Source: Sediminispirochaeta bajacaliforniensis DSM 16054 (lineage in GTDB: Bacteria; Spirochaetota; Spirochaetia; DSM-16054; Sediminispirochaetaceae). From it: a stretch of DNA of 64,000 bases. Under the pieces are notes generated by a model, which was not told the DNA's origin, ran no database searches, and worked only from the letters and a program-made list of their open reading frames with translations. Numbering within the stretch: position 1 is the stretch's first letter; each line of letters starts with the position of its first letter. A program made the position numbers and the translations under genes. Where the stretch lies: NCBI RefSeq assembly GCF_000378205.1, contig NZ_KB899408.1, positions 62,001 to 126,000 of the forward strand. The letters run 5' to 3'. This document shows positions 34,110 through 43,115 of this stretch, in pieces.

Positions 34110-34718
34110 ATGTATACCAGGAGAATCATTGCGCATCGACTGTACAGGGTGAGGAGAATCTTAGGTTCCGGTATCGCCATGATCCTGGCCATTGCCTTGA
34201 ATATCCTGCTGATCCGTCTCAATCTGCTTTTTGATTCTCCGCTCTATCTCAATACCATAGGATCCTTTTCAGTCACTTTGCTATATGGAGTAGTCCCCGC
34301 CCTTTTTACGGCTTTTTTCACCCATCTTATCGGAGCCCTCTTTTTTTCATGGCAGGTAGCTTTCTTTCCCTTTCTTTTTTCTCATCTTGTGGTACTTGTC
34401 CTTTTTTATGTGCTGCTTCGGCGGAACAATTTTGTCACAGTTGTCGATGTTGTCATTGCCGTAGCGATCATTGCCTTCGCAAATACCTTGACCTCTTCTA
34501 TCATAGCGGCGCTACTGTATCATGGCATAAGCGGTCACTCCAGCGACTATTTGATAATAGGTTTCATGTCCGCCGGAGTAGGCCCTTTCTGGGCAGGTTT
34601 CTGGGGGCGGTTTCCGATCAATCTTGTTGATAAAGGGCTTACCCTCTTTCTCGTTTACGGTCTGAAACGGATGATTGAATCAGGACGGGACCGGGAAAAG
34701 AAGGATATTCTGCCATAG
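34110..34718 (+). CDS. Polytopic membrane protein, ECF S-component-like (202 aa)
   Basis: Five to six hydrophobic helices, short loops and a basic N-terminus (RRIIAHRLYRVRR). The pattern (LNTIGSFSVTLLYGVVPA, then IGALFFSW, and a late FWGRFPINLVDKGL segment) resembles substrate-binding S components of energy-coupling-factor importers or the membrane part of some sensor kinases. No ECF ATPase or T component is nearby, so it would depend on shared ones. The ATG at 34110 was chosen although its ribosome site is weak; TTG at 34083 would add 9 residues. The ligand is unknown. Confidence 0.6.
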   Translation: MYTRRIIAHRLYRVRRILGSGIAMILAIALNILLIRLNLLFDSPLYLNTIGSFSVTLLYGVVPALFTAFFTHLIGALFFSWQVAFFPFLFSHLVVLVLFYVLLRRNNFVTVVDVVIAVAIIAFANTLTSSIIAALLYHGISGHSSDYLIIGFMSAGVGPFWAGFWGRFPINLVDKGLTLFLVYGLKRMIESGRDREKKDILP

Positions 34719-34723
34719 AAGAT

Positions 34724-35785
34724 CTATTGCTCAAGTTGTTCAATCTCGCTGGCACAGGTTGTTCGATTTCTTCCGTTCCGTTTTGAGTAATAGAGAGCAA
34801 CATCCGCTCTATGGATGCAGGCTTCGATGTTTTTATCCACGGATGGACGATAGTGGGCCACCCCTGCAGAGATTGTTACCTGCTCGGTACATGCCATAAG
34901 CTCCTCGTGGCAGGTCCCCACTTTTTTTCTCAGCCTTTCGGCGATGTCGTAGGCTGTCGTTTCGGGAATCTCTTCCAGAAAAACAAGAAACTCTTCGCCC
35001 CCGTAACGTACCCCCATATCCTGCTGGCGGAGATTGTCTCGTATGATTCTGCTCACACTTTTGATTACCTCGTCTCCTGCCGTATGGCCGTAGGTGTCGT
35101 TAACCTTCTTAAAATGATCGATATCCAACATTATGATGGAGAATGAATAGAAATCACCCTTTTCCATGAGTTTATCGGAGACGACTGTGGTGAAGTAATG
35201 CCTGAACCTAAGGTGGGTCATCATATCGGTGGTAGACATTTCAAAAAGGATGGCATTGTAAAGGGCGGAAGAGGCTAATCTCGAAATGTCCAGGAGGTAA
35301 CGCTCCTCTTTTGGGGTATAAAGCCCTCCCTCAATGCGTTCTCCAAGCAAAATGATACCGATAAGGTGGCCTCTTGCGATAAGGGGGATCAAAAGAGTTG
35401 GAGAGAGAAGGCCGATTATCTGTAAAGCTGGTGCCGAAGGGCAGAGATTCCTGCTCTCTTCCAGGGTATAGCAGCGCGGTTCGTGAAGAAATTGAAAGCT
35501 AAGAGGATCATCGATGCTAATCTGATAATCCCTGTTATGCTCGAGGAGGAAACCTTCCTGATTTCTGGTCAATCGTAAACTTTTCGAGTCAAGATCGTTT
35601 CTTGCGAAAAGAGCGGCCTGTGTGACCCTCATTTGGCCCATGCAGATATAAAGAATCGAGTCAAGAAGGCTTGAGAGATCCAGCTGGCTGCTGAGGCTTT
35701 TACTAATTTCCAAAAGCTGTCGGATATCAAAGAGTTCTTTTTCTAGTTCTTCATTGCTTTTCGGCTGATTCTGTGCTTCGGTCAT
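34724..35785 (-). CDS. GAF-GGDEF diguanylate cyclase (353 aa)
   Basis: Makes the second messenger cyclic di-GMP. Seen: a coiled-coil start (residues 8-35), a GAF domain (about 40-185) and a GGDEF domain (about 195-345) with FRHYF, the metal-binding IIMLDIDHFKKVNDTYGH and the active-site loop RYGGEEF. No RxxD inhibitory site precedes the loop. No membrane segment, so cytoplasmic. Start ATG 35785; an upstream TTG at 35833 would add 16 residues and has no ribosome site. The GAF ligand is unknown. Confidence 0.92.
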   Translation of the reverse strand: MTEAQNQPKSNEELEKELFDIRQLLEISKSLSSQLDLSSLLDSILYICMGQMRVTQAALFARNDLDSKSLRLTRNQEGFLLEHNRDYQISIDDPLSFQFLHEPRCYTLEESRNLCPSAPALQIIGLLSPTLLIPLIARGHLIGIILLGERIEGGLYTPKEERYLLDISRLASSALYNAILFEMSTTDMMTHLRFRHYFTTVVSDKLMEKGDFYSFSIIMLDIDHFKKVNDTYGHTAGDEVIKSVSRIIRDNLRQQDMGVRYGGEEFLVFLEEIPETTAYDIAERLRKKVGTCHEELMACTEQVTISAGVAHYRPSVDKNIEACIHRADVALYYSKRNGRNRTTCASEIEQLEQ

Positions 35786-35859
35786 CTGTATTCCATTGCC
35801 GTAATTGTAATCCGGAAAGGGGTGCTTCTTCAAGAAAAAATGTGATATCGTTTTTCATA

Positions 35860-36525
35860 ATGGAAATGAATCGGAATATACGACAACATTTTTTAGATAC
35901 CGGCCTGATGTGGCTTACACGTCCTCGACTTGAATCGGAAGCGCTTCGAAAACTAACGCCCGAGTTTATGCTGAGCCTCGATTACTTTTTGGAAAACCGG
36001 GAGGAATTTCTTGCTCTTGAGCGACTCTATGGAGATGACGTTCGAAATGGTGTACTTGCTTCCTTCGGTATTGCGCCTGTTGATAAGGATATAGGTCTCG
36101 GCCTTTTTGCTGCAGAATCCCTGAAACGTGGAGACTTTGTTGGCGAGTATACTGGTATCGTTCGGGAAGCTAGAGAGATTGATGCCGATGAAATTGATGA
36201 GGCTGGCCATTATCCCGACGATTGGGCATGGGATTACCCCGTCGATATTCCCGGCCTTCCTCCCCTGGAGATTGATGCTGTGGCGGAGGGAAATCCCCTT
36301 CGCTATGTAAATCATTCTCTGTTTCCCAATCTTCATCCCGACCATTTCCTCCTCGATGGCGTCTGGGTTATTATTTTTGTTGCCGACAGGGATATCGAAA
36401 TAGGAGAAGAGCTGACTATCGATTATGGAGATGCCTATTGGAGTGACGGTTTCCGGGAACTTGTGCTACGGGAAGACGAACTTGAAAAACTTGGCCTCCG
36501 TGATCACATCGACCATATGGAATAG
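35860..36525 (+). CDS. SET-domain protein methyltransferase-like (221 aa)
   Basis: A SET domain, the fold of lysine methyltransferases common in eukaryotes and rarer in bacteria. Seen: the start GLGLFAAESLKRGDFVGEYTGIV (residues about 78-100 in two parts), the pseudoknot NHSLFPNL near residue 153 and EIGEELTIDYGDAYW near residue 183 with the conserved tyrosine. There is no post-SET cysteine cluster. Residues 1-60 are a helical N-terminus I do not recognise. The ATG at 35860 (alternative 35866) has a poor ribosome site. It is divergent from the cyclase gene. Target protein is unknown. Confidence 0.82.
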   Translation: MEMNRNIRQHFLDTGLMWLTRPRLESEALRKLTPEFMLSLDYFLENREEFLALERLYGDDVRNGVLASFGIAPVDKDIGLGLFAAESLKRGDFVGEYTGIVREAREIDADEIDEAGHYPDDWAWDYPVDIPGLPPLEIDAVAEGNPLRYVNHSLFPNLHPDHFLLDGVWVIIFVADRDIEIGEELTIDYGDAYWSDGFRELVLREDELEKLGLRDHIDHME

Positions 36526-36585
36526 TGATCGCGGGGCCTGGTGCCGCCCATGGCTGTTACCGGTACACAGGTACAGGTGACTTGC

Positions 36586-37341
36586 CTATGCATCCGGCGG
36601 CAGGATTTGTCTGAGGAAGGCCTGGGTTCTCTCTTCGACGGGGTTTGAAAAGATTTTTTCCGGAGTACCCTCTTCGAGGATGGTTCCTTCATCCATAAAC
36701 ACGACCCGATGGGCCGCCTCTTTTGCAAACCACATCTCGTGAGTGACGACTACCATGGTCATTCCTTCCTTCCCTAACTCTTCCATAACGCCGAGTACCT
36801 CGCCGACGAGTTCAGGATCAAGGGCGCTGGTCGGTTCATCGAATAACATCACCTTAGGCTGCATGGCCAAGGCCCTGGCAATTGCCACCCGCTGTTTCTG
36901 TCCCCCGGAGAGCATGGCAGGGTAGGTCTCCGGCTTGTCTTCAAGACCGACCTTTTCCAAAAGATGCAGTCCCAGTTCCCGGGCTTCTTTTTTTGGCATG
37001 CCTTTTACATGGACCGGTCCCTCAATCACGTTTTGCAAGACCGACATATGGGGAAAGAGGTTGAAATGCTGGAACACCATTCCCATATCCTGCCGCACCC
37101 TGTTGAGCAACTTGTTTATTGGCTTTATATGCTCTCCGTCGAGGTAAATTTTTCCTTGCTGTGCAATCTCAAGAAAATTCATGCAGCGGAGCAGCGTGCT
37201 TTTTCCGGAGCCGCTGGCCCCGATGATGACGACAACCTCACCTTCAGCCACATCGAGGCTGAGGCCCTTCAACACATGCAGCTCTCCGTACCATTTGTCT
37301 ATCGCTTCGACACGGATGAGCGGTTCTTTAAGTCTGGTCAC
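36586..37341 (-). CDS. Polar amino-acid ABC importer ATPase, GlnQ/HisP type (251 aa)
   Basis: Seen: Walker [15 protein letters not shown]-loop [15 protein letters not shown], signature LSGGQKQRV, Walker [14 protein letters not shown] and the VVTHEM switch. These are typical of the GlnQ/HisP/ArtP group. The GTG start at 37341 lies inside the permease end (14-bp overlap) with GAGGG 9 nt upstream. It is the last gene of a three-gene importer (binding protein, permease, ATPase). Only one permease is present, so the channel is a homodimer. Confidence 0.94.
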   Translation of the reverse strand: MTRLKEPLIRVEAIDKWYGELHVLKGLSLDVAEGEVVVIIGASGSGKSTLLRCMNFLEIAQQGKIYLDGEHIKPINKLLNRVRQDMGMVFQHFNLFPHMSVLQNVIEGPVHVKGMPKKEARELGLHLLEKVGLEDKPETYPAMLSGGQKQRVAIARALAMQPKVMLFDEPTSALDPELVGEVLGVMEELGKEGMTMVVVTHEMWFAKEAAHRVVFMDEGTILEEGTPEKIFSNPVEERTQAFLRQILPPDA

Positions 37342-38005
37342 GGTCGCTAACCCTCAATCGTTTTTCCAAGCGGTGAACACCGATGGTGAGCACGCTTGTC
37401 ATAATCAAATACCAGATGGCGACAATGATCAGCATTTCCATGTACATGAATGTGGAACTGCCGAGTTGCCGCCCCTTAAGAAGCAGCTCAGGAACCGCGA
37501 TGGTACTGGCCAGGGAACTGTCTTTCAGGGCGATGATAAACTGGTTGCCCAGCGACGGTACGGCCCGTTTAAAGGCTTGAGGAAGGATGATCCTTCGCAT
37601 TGCCTTTCGCCTGGGCATTCCAAGACTTCTTGCAGCTTCCATCTGGCCATAGTGGATCGACTGAATGGAGCCCCGGAAGATTTCGGCTATATAGGCACCG
37701 TTATGAACACCGAGGGCAATGATAGCCGACGGGAAAGGGGGGATGGTCACCACCGTAGTGAGGCCGTAGTAGATGATGAAAAGCTGAAGCAGCAGCGGTG
37801 TTCCCCGAATAAGAAAGATGTAGGCCGACGATACACCTTGAGCCACCTTGTTTCTCGATATTTTCCCAAGCGCGGCTATCAGCCCGAGAACCAGGCCTGT
37901 GAGAATACCAAGTGTCGTGATTTCCAACGTGAGGAGGGCGGCATCCCGGAAAAATAAAAACTTTGCCGGGATGACCGAAAAATCCCAAGGGAAGATATGT
38001 TCCAC
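37328..38005 (-). CDS. Polar amino-acid ABC importer permease (225 aa)
   Basis: HisM/GlnP-type permease of the His/Glu/Gln/Arg/opine family. Seen: five hydrophobic helices, the segment [17 protein letters not shown] near residue 67 and the coupling loop [20 protein letters not shown] near residues 119-138, both typical. GTG start at 38005. It begins 12 bp after the binding-protein gene. Confidence 0.94.
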   Translation of the reverse strand: MEHIFPWDFSVIPAKFLFFRDAALLTLEITTLGILTGLVLGLIAALGKISRNKVAQGVSSAYIFLIRGTPLLLQLFIIYYGLTTVVTIPPFPSAIIALGVHNGAYIAEIFRGSIQSIHYGQMEAARSLGMPRRKAMRRIILPQAFKRAVPSLGNQFIIALKDSSLASTIAVPELLLKGRQLGSSTFMYMEMLIIVAIWYLIMTSVLTIGVHRLEKRLRVSDRDQT

Positions 38006-38017
38006 GATCGTTTCCGC

Positions 38018-38791
38018 TTATTCTACGGTGATATCTTCGCCGTTAAACCATTTTTCGCTAATGCGTTTCAATGTTCCGTCCGAGCGCATCTCTGCAAGAA
38101 TCGTATTTACCTTTTCACGTAGCTCGTCATCATCGGCTTGGAAGGCTATACCCATTTTTTCGGTTCGGAGAACAGAGCCCACCAGGGTCAGCTTATCTCC
38201 TTCCTTGAGTTTACCGATGGCGTTTAGTCCGACGATACGATCGGTGAGGACTCCGTCTACACGGCCGTTGAGGAGTTCCATAAGGGTCTGATTGTCGTCT
38301 TCGTACAACTTAACCTTTACACCGAGGGCATTGGCATCTTTTTCAAAGGTTGTTCCTGTCACAAGCCCGATGGTATTGTCGGCACTTAGTTCGGAAGGGT
38401 CGTTGATACCGCTGTCTTTTCTTACGATCAGCTGTGGACCCGAATAGTAATAGGGATCGGAGAAGTCGACAACCTTTTCCCGCTCTTCGGTTATGCCCAT
38501 GCTGCCGAGAATACCATCATAGCGGCGGGCCCGCAGTCCCTCAATGATACCATCCCAGGCAGTTGTTTTGTATTCTAGGGTTTTCCCCATCCTCTTTGCA
38601 ATTTCTGCTGCGACGTCGACGTCGAATCCCTCTACATCACCATTTTCAGTGATGAAATTGAAGGGAGGATACCCACCAGAGCCTGCAAAGCTTATCGTGT
38701 TGTCCGATGATTCCTGTTTTCCCCCGGCAAAAAGGGTGGCTGCCGGAAGCAGCAATGCAATCATAAGTAGCACGCTAGTAATTCGTTTCAT
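38018..38791 (-). CDS. Amino-acid binding protein, family 3 (257 aa)
   Basis: Periplasmic binding protein (SBP_bac_3) for polar amino acids. Seen: a signal peptide ending in TLFAGGKQES without a lipobox cysteine; then GGYPPFNFITENGDVEGFDVD (ligand and family signature, in two parts) near residue 38, and GSMGITEEREKVVDFSDPYY near residues 95-115. AGGAGG lies 4 nt before the ATG. The exact ligand (glutamate, glutamine, cystine, arginine) is not clear from the sequence. Confidence 0.94.
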   Translation of the reverse strand: MKRITSVLLMIALLLPAATLFAGGKQESSDNTISFAGSGGYPPFNFITENGDVEGFDVDVAAEIAKRMGKTLEYKTTAWDGIIEGLRARRYDGILGSMGITEEREKVVDFSDPYYYSGPQLIVRKDSGINDPSELSADNTIGLVTGTTFEKDANALGVKVKLYEDDNQTLMELLNGRVDGVLTDRIVGLNAIGKLKEGDKLTLVGSVLRTEKMGIAFQADDDELREKVNTILAEMRSDGTLKRISEKWFNGEDITVE

Positions 38792-38837
38792 GTTACCTCC
38801 TGATATTTATAGTACTTATATTTAGTATACTATGAAT

Positions 38838-38866
38838 ATAATAACCACATTTCATATAATCATCAA
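38838..38866 (-). promoter_or_regulatory. Predicted promoter of the amino-acid importer operon
   Basis: Minus strand: TTGATG (38861-38866), 17-bp spacer, TATTAT (38838-38843). The perfect 10-bp palindrome TAGTATACTA (38824-38833) lies at the expected transcription start and may be an operator. Confidence 0.55.
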
Positions 38867-39255
38867 GATGCTAAACACAATTTAGCCTTAATTTATTGTT
38901 TATAAATGATATATGAATCGATATGGAGTTGTTTGTGTTGGTATTTTCATTATACCAGTAATTATATCTCTTGAGTTGATAATGAATTTATTTGCTATTT
39001 ATTTGATCAGTAAACCAAGAGGCGCCTTTGTACCGTGGGTAGAAAAACGCTTTCGATGAAACTTGAAAAAGATCACCGAAAGCGCGAGGAGGAAGTGAAG
39101 AGCCAGCAGGATGTGTTCCCCCCTGATGCTGCGCGAACTACATGACTCTCTTCTTTGATACTACAGTATTTATAAGGGAAATGCCAGCGAGAGAAGGGAT
39201 TATAAGGAACTATTTGCCAGATCCTCTTCCTTCGGATAGAGTAAGGGGAAATACC
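38867..39255. other. AT-rich intergenic region with one hairpin
   Basis: Separates divergent genes. No coding sequence is convincing here; an in-frame 38-residue extension of the downstream kinase from 39142 has no ribosome site. CGCTTTCG (39048-39055) and CGAAAGCG (39077-39084) form a hairpin with a 21-nt gap, preceding a GAGGAGG (39086 onward) that no start codon uses. Confidence 0.4.
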
Positions 39256-40995
39256 ATGGAGCAGATTCGTTGCAGTATCAAGACAAAACTGAATCTTAGC
39301 ATCGGTAGTGCCGTGCTTTTTTTTCTGGTGCTTCTTCTTGTCATTAGTTATGGTCTTTTCAAGGATAGTGCACTGAAAAGTACCGAAGCGTTGAGCCTTG
39401 CCCTTCTTGACGGTACGGATAAGCAGATTGATGCCTTTTTCGGGGAGCTTGAGAGAATCACCCGCTCGGTGGCCGAATTCCCATCGGTCCGAGGGGTCGA
39501 AACGGAGCGCATGCGATTGGAATTTCTCGCTACGGTTCGTGCACGGAAGAGGATGTTGAGGGCCGTCTATCTCGGAACGGCGGAGGGGCAGATGTATGAA
39601 TGGGGCTACGGTCCCGGTTTTGTCGATAATGCCCCGGTTTTCCCCTCCGATTACGATCCAAGAGAGCGACCGTGGTACAAGGCGGCATTGACTGCCGGGG
39701 ATTACACCATAACCCGTCCCTATCTGTATGCCAGTGTTCCGGCAATTGGTATTACCGCGGTCATTCCCGTACGTACGGAAGGGGGGCGTTTTGTCGGGAT
39801 TCTCGGCGTAGACGTCATGCTTTCCGACCTCCAGCAAATCGTCGATGAGATGGATATGCATCACATCGGCAAGGTTGTATTGCTCAACAAAGATCAGATT
39901 CCCATTGTCAATCAATTTGCGGAAGGGGTTTTTGATCCTTCGGTGGTACCGAGTGAAGGGGACGGAAGCTTTATCCATACCTTCGGTGATCAGCTTTTCT
40001 ATGTGGCGAGCAAGCAGAATACAAGTAGCGGCTGGACCTTGCTTTTGGCGCTTCCCTATCGAAACATCATGGAACGACCAATGGCGACGATTCGCTTGAT
40101 GATTATGCTTGATGTTATGCTTATGCTTTTCCTCTTTGTTGCCCTGGGGGTAATTGTCAACGGCTTTATCATTCATCCGTTACTCGCCATTGTAAAGGTG
40201 ATACGAACCGTTGAGTCGGGAAAACAGGATATTTCAATGGCCGTTGATACGGGAGATGAGATTGCCCTCCTCGCAGATGAGCTCAATGCCCTGGTCGTTC
40301 GTGTGAATGATTATTCTCGGAAAATGGAGGAGGAGGTTCGACGCAGGACAAAACAATTGACGGCATTACAACAGGAAAATCTTCGGCTCAGAGTCATTGA
40401 AGAAAAAGAACGAATTTACGGTTACCTCCACGACTCCCTTGGGGCACGGCTGACAAATATTTTTCTTTCCAACAGTGTCGCCCAAAATTCTCACGACCCG
40501 GAACTCTTGAAAAACATGCATGAACGGATAGAAGATAATACCCAGCTTGCCATAGGAGATCTGAAGGAAATCCTTGCCGGGGCGGATACGGACACCAGGC
40601 GGATTATCGACTTTCGGCGTTTGGTCACCCACACCCTCGGCGATCGTCTGAAGCTGCGGTATATTACTTTTCAGTGCAACATCGAAGATTCCGAACCCCT
40701 GAACGAGCTTCCCTATGCCTTACGTTTCGAGTTTGAAAATATCCTGCAGGAGCTGGTCAGCAATGTGTTAAAGCACTCGGGAGCCAAGTCCGTTACCCTC
40801 GATATCTCGGTTCATGATGGAGCGGTCAGAATCGCTTTTGAAGATGATGGAAAGGGCTTCGATCCTTCGGAGGCCTCCATTGGTTTCGGGATCAGAAATA
40901 TGATGAACAGGGTCCGGGGAATGGGCGGCCGTTTTTCCCTCGACAGCAAGCCGGGAGGTGGCACCAGGGTGACCATTGAGGTAGAGGCAAGATGA
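39256..40995 (+). CDS. Sensor histidine kinase with Cache domain, HPK7/NarX type (579 aa)
   Basis: Seen in order: TM helix 1 (about 14-34), a double-Cache extracellular domain (about 40-285; contains the family segment DYDPRERPWYKAAL near residue 133), TM helix 2 (about 290-310), HAMP (to about 365), a coiled coil, the HisKA_3 box GYLHDSLGARLTN with the phospho-acceptor His, and an ATPase domain with ELVSNVLKHSG, DDGKGFD and GFGIRNM. The ATG at 39256 has AAGGGG 7 nt upstream. It is followed with a 4-bp overlap by its response regulator and then by a dicarboxylate symporter, suggesting it senses an organic acid or amino acid outside the cell. Confidence 0.93.
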   Translation: MEQIRCSIKTKLNLSIGSAVLFFLVLLLVISYGLFKDSALKSTEALSLALLDGTDKQIDAFFGELERITRSVAEFPSVRGVETERMRLEFLATVRARKRMLRAVYLGTAEGQMYEWGYGPGFVDNAPVFPSDYDPRERPWYKAALTAGDYTITRPYLYASVPAIGITAVIPVRTEGGRFVGILGVDVMLSDLQQIVDEMDMHHIGKVVLLNKDQIPIVNQFAEGVFDPSVVPSEGDGSFIHTFGDQLFYVASKQNTSSGWTLLLALPYRNIMERPMATIRLMIMLDVMLMLFLFVALGVIVNGFIIHPLLAIVKVIRTVESGKQDISMAVDTGDEIALLADELNALVVRVNDYSRKMEEEVRRRTKQLTALQQENLRLRVIEEKERIYGYLHDSLGARLTNIFLSNSVAQNSHDPELLKNMHERIEDNTQLAIGDLKEILAGADTDTRRIIDFRRLVTHTLGDRLKLRYITFQCNIEDSEPLNELPYALRFEFENILQELVSNVLKHSGAKSVTLDISVHDGAVRIAFEDDGKGFDPSEASIGFGIRNMMNRVRGMGGRFSLDSKPGGGTRVTIEVEAR

Positions 40996-41642
40996 TCAGG
41001 ATCATGATATGCGAAGATGAACGGGAGGCGAGGGACGGTTTTCGTTATCTCTTGGGGCTTGATGAGGAGATACGAGTGGTCGGGGCCTTTGCTTCCGCCG
41101 AGCAGTTAATCGATTCGATTCGTGAGGTGGGAATTCCCGACGTGGTAATGATGGATATCGGTCTACCCGAGATGAGCGGCATCGAGGCAACCAGGATCAT
41201 CCATGAAACGTGGCCTCAGATTAATATTTTGATTCTTACCATCTTCGAAGAGGAGGAGAAAATTCTTTCCGCCATTCAGGCCGGAGCATCGGGCTATGTA
41301 CTAAAGAATACCAGGCCGGGCGAGCTGACCAGTCAGATAAAAGCACTCTATCGGGGCGGCAGTCCGATCAGTCCGCAGATTGCACGGACCCTTCTCGGAG
41401 AGCTTCGAAAAGAAAAATCTCCAGCCGGCCATGTTGATTATAATTTAACTCCTCGGGAGCTTGATGTAGTAAAAGGGATTGTCGCCGGTTACACCTACAG
41501 GGAGATTGCCGATCGCTACAATATTTCCGGTTCTACGGTGAAAAAGCATATCCTGCATATCTATAAAAAACTCAATGTAAGCAGTAAGGTCGAGTTCATG
41601 AAAAAGATGTATGGGCCAAATGGCCCATTGTCTGCTTTATAA
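40992..41642 (+). CDS. NarL/LuxR-type response regulator (216 aa)
   Basis: Seen: receiver domain (1-120) with acidic pair Glu8-Asp9, phospho-acceptor Asp in VVMMDIGLPEMSG (about residue 54) and the Lys in GYVLKNTRPGE; LuxR-type helix-turn-helix (about 150-210) with LTPRELDVVKGIVAGYTYRE and STVKKHILHIYKKLNVSSK. It overlaps the kinase gene by 4 bp (ATGA) and is its partner. The likely target is the symporter gene 118 bp downstream. Confidence 0.94.
   Translation: MIRIMICEDEREARDGFRYLLGLDEEIRVVGAFASAEQLIDSIREVGIPDVVMMDIGLPEMSGIEATRIIHETWPQINILILTIFEEEEKILSAIQAGASGYVLKNTRPGELTSQIKALYRGGSPISPQIARTLLGELRKEKSPAGHVDYNLTPRELDVVKGIVAGYTYREIADRYNISGSTVKKHILHIYKKLNVSSKVEFMKKMYGPNGPLSAL
41611..41628 (+). 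terminator. Hairpin over the 3' end of the response-regulator gene
   Basis: ATGGGCC, 4-nt loop, GGCCCAT, followed by a moderately T-rich stretch and the stop codon. It may weaken read-through from the two-component genes into the symporter. Confidence 0.35.
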
Positions 41643-41760
41643 GCTCCCCACCTATCGATTCTTTAAAAGAAAAATTCTCCTCCTGGCCCCTGGCCCCGTT
41701 CGATTTTCCATGATGAAATGATAACTAAGGAAAATACACAAATAAAGGAGGCTTGTGCCT

Positions 41761-43053
41761 ATGAGCGCACAGGAAAAAAAGGGCGTAATGGACTGGTATT
41801 TTAAATCAAATCTTCTGATGAGGATCTTGATTGGCCTAGTCCTTGGTGCCATTGTCGGGATTATTTTCGGCTCATCAATTCTCTGGATCTCTCCTTTCGG
41901 TGATCTGTTTGTCAGGCTTCTTAAGATGATCGTGATGCCGGTGATCTTTGCCACCCTGGTTGTGGGGGCGGCGAGTATCAGTCCTGCTCGGCTCGGGAAG
42001 GTCGGTATCAAGATTGTACTGTTTTATCTGCTGACCTCAGCCTTTGCCGTGGCTATCGGCCTTATTTTCGGGAACCTTTTTCATCCTGGTACCGGACTTG
42101 ATCTTGCTTCGGTAGCCAATGCCTCTGGACGTGAGCTTGTGAAGCCTTCGCTGACTTCGACACTGCTTAATATTGTTCCCACCAATCCCTTCAGCGCCAT
42201 TGCCGGAGGCGATGTTCTACCTACGATCTTCTTTGCCATTATCTTCGGTATTGGGATCAGCTATCTGAAAATCAGCGAGAACGACAGAATCAAGCAGGCT
42301 GGAGATGTCCTGTTCCGCGTCTTTGACGGAGCCGCCGAGGTTATGTACATGGTGGTTCGCTGGGTGCTGCAGTATGCCCCCGTCGGAGTCTTTGCCCTGA
42401 TAGCCGTGGTTTTCGCCAAACAGGGAGCCGCTGCGGTCGGCCCTCTTGGAAAGGTCACCCTTGCCGTCTATATTGCCTTGGCTGTGCACGTGTTTTTGGT
42501 GTATGGCGGCCTGCTCACGGCAAACAAATTTAATCTTTTTCATTTCCTCTCCGGGGCCAAAGAGGCGATGTTGACCGCCTTTGTCACCCGTTCTTCCAGC
42601 GGTACTCTGCCGGTAACCATGAAGTGCAGTGAGGAAAACCATGGGGTTGACCGGAATATTTACTCCTTTACCCTCCCGCTTGGTGCTACCATCAACATGG
42701 ACGGTACTGCCATCTACCAGGGGGTCTGTGCCCTTTTTATCGGTTTTGCCATCGGCTTACCGCTGAATTTTACCCAGCAGATTACCATTATCATTACCGC
42801 TGTGCTTGCATCGATCGGTACGGCAGGAGTTCCCGGAGCCGGTGCCATCATGCTTTTGATGGTTATGGATTCGGTCGGTCTTCCCATTACCGAAGGAAGT
42901 CCGGTTGCTGCCGCATATGCCATGATCCTTGGAATCGATGCCATCCTTGATATGGGGCGGACCTGCATCAACGTCACCGGCGATATGACCGGAACCTTAC
43001 TAATCGCCAAAAGTGAAAAACAGGTTGATATGACTAAATGGCAGAAAAAATAG
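41761..43053 (+). CDS. Dicarboxylate/amino acid:cation symporter, DAACS family (430 aa)
   Basis: Membrane transporter of the GltP/DctA family (glutamate, aspartate or C4-dicarboxylates with protons or sodium). Seen: about eight helices plus re-entrant loops, the tip sequence [11 protein letters not shown] near residue 280, and the substrate region [14 protein letters not shown] near residue 308, followed by [17 protein letters not shown]. The ATG at 41761 has AAAGGAGG 9 nt upstream; a GTG at 41755 is too close. It ends in a strong terminator and is probably controlled by the kinase-regulator pair before it. Confidence 0.94.
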   Translation: MSAQEKKGVMDWYFKSNLLMRILIGLVLGAIVGIIFGSSILWISPFGDLFVRLLKMIVMPVIFATLVVGAASISPARLGKVGIKIVLFYLLTSAFAVAIGLIFGNLFHPGTGLDLASVANASGRELVKPSLTSTLLNIVPTNPFSAIAGGDVLPTIFFAIIFGIGISYLKISENDRIKQAGDVLFRVFDGAAEVMYMVVRWVLQYAPVGVFALIAVVFAKQGAAAVGPLGKVTLAVYIALAVHVFLVYGGLLTANKFNLFHFLSGAKEAMLTAFVTRSSSGTLPVTMKCSEENHGVDRNIYSFTLPLGATINMDGTAIYQGVCALFIGFAIGLPLNFTQQITIIITAVLASIGTAGVPGAGAIMLLMVMDSVGLPITEGSPVAAAYAMILGIDAILDMGRTCINVTGDMTGTLLIAKSEKQVDMTKWQKK

Positions 43054-43076
43054 TACGCTGACTCTACCTGATTCAG

Positions 43077-43104
43077 AGGCCGCCCGAATGTGGGCGGCCT
43101 TTTT
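43077..43104 (+). terminator. Rho-independent terminator of the symporter gene
   Basis: AGGCCGCCC, 6-nt loop, GGGCGGCCT, then TTTTT. Textbook structure; it also lies at the end of the convergent MFS gene. Confidence 0.9.
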
Positions 43105-43115
43105 CATCGCTTTAT

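Noticed and set aside
39073-40176. 367-codon minus-strand open frame
   Set aside because: Antisense to the Cache kinase, no ribosome site or recognisable domain.
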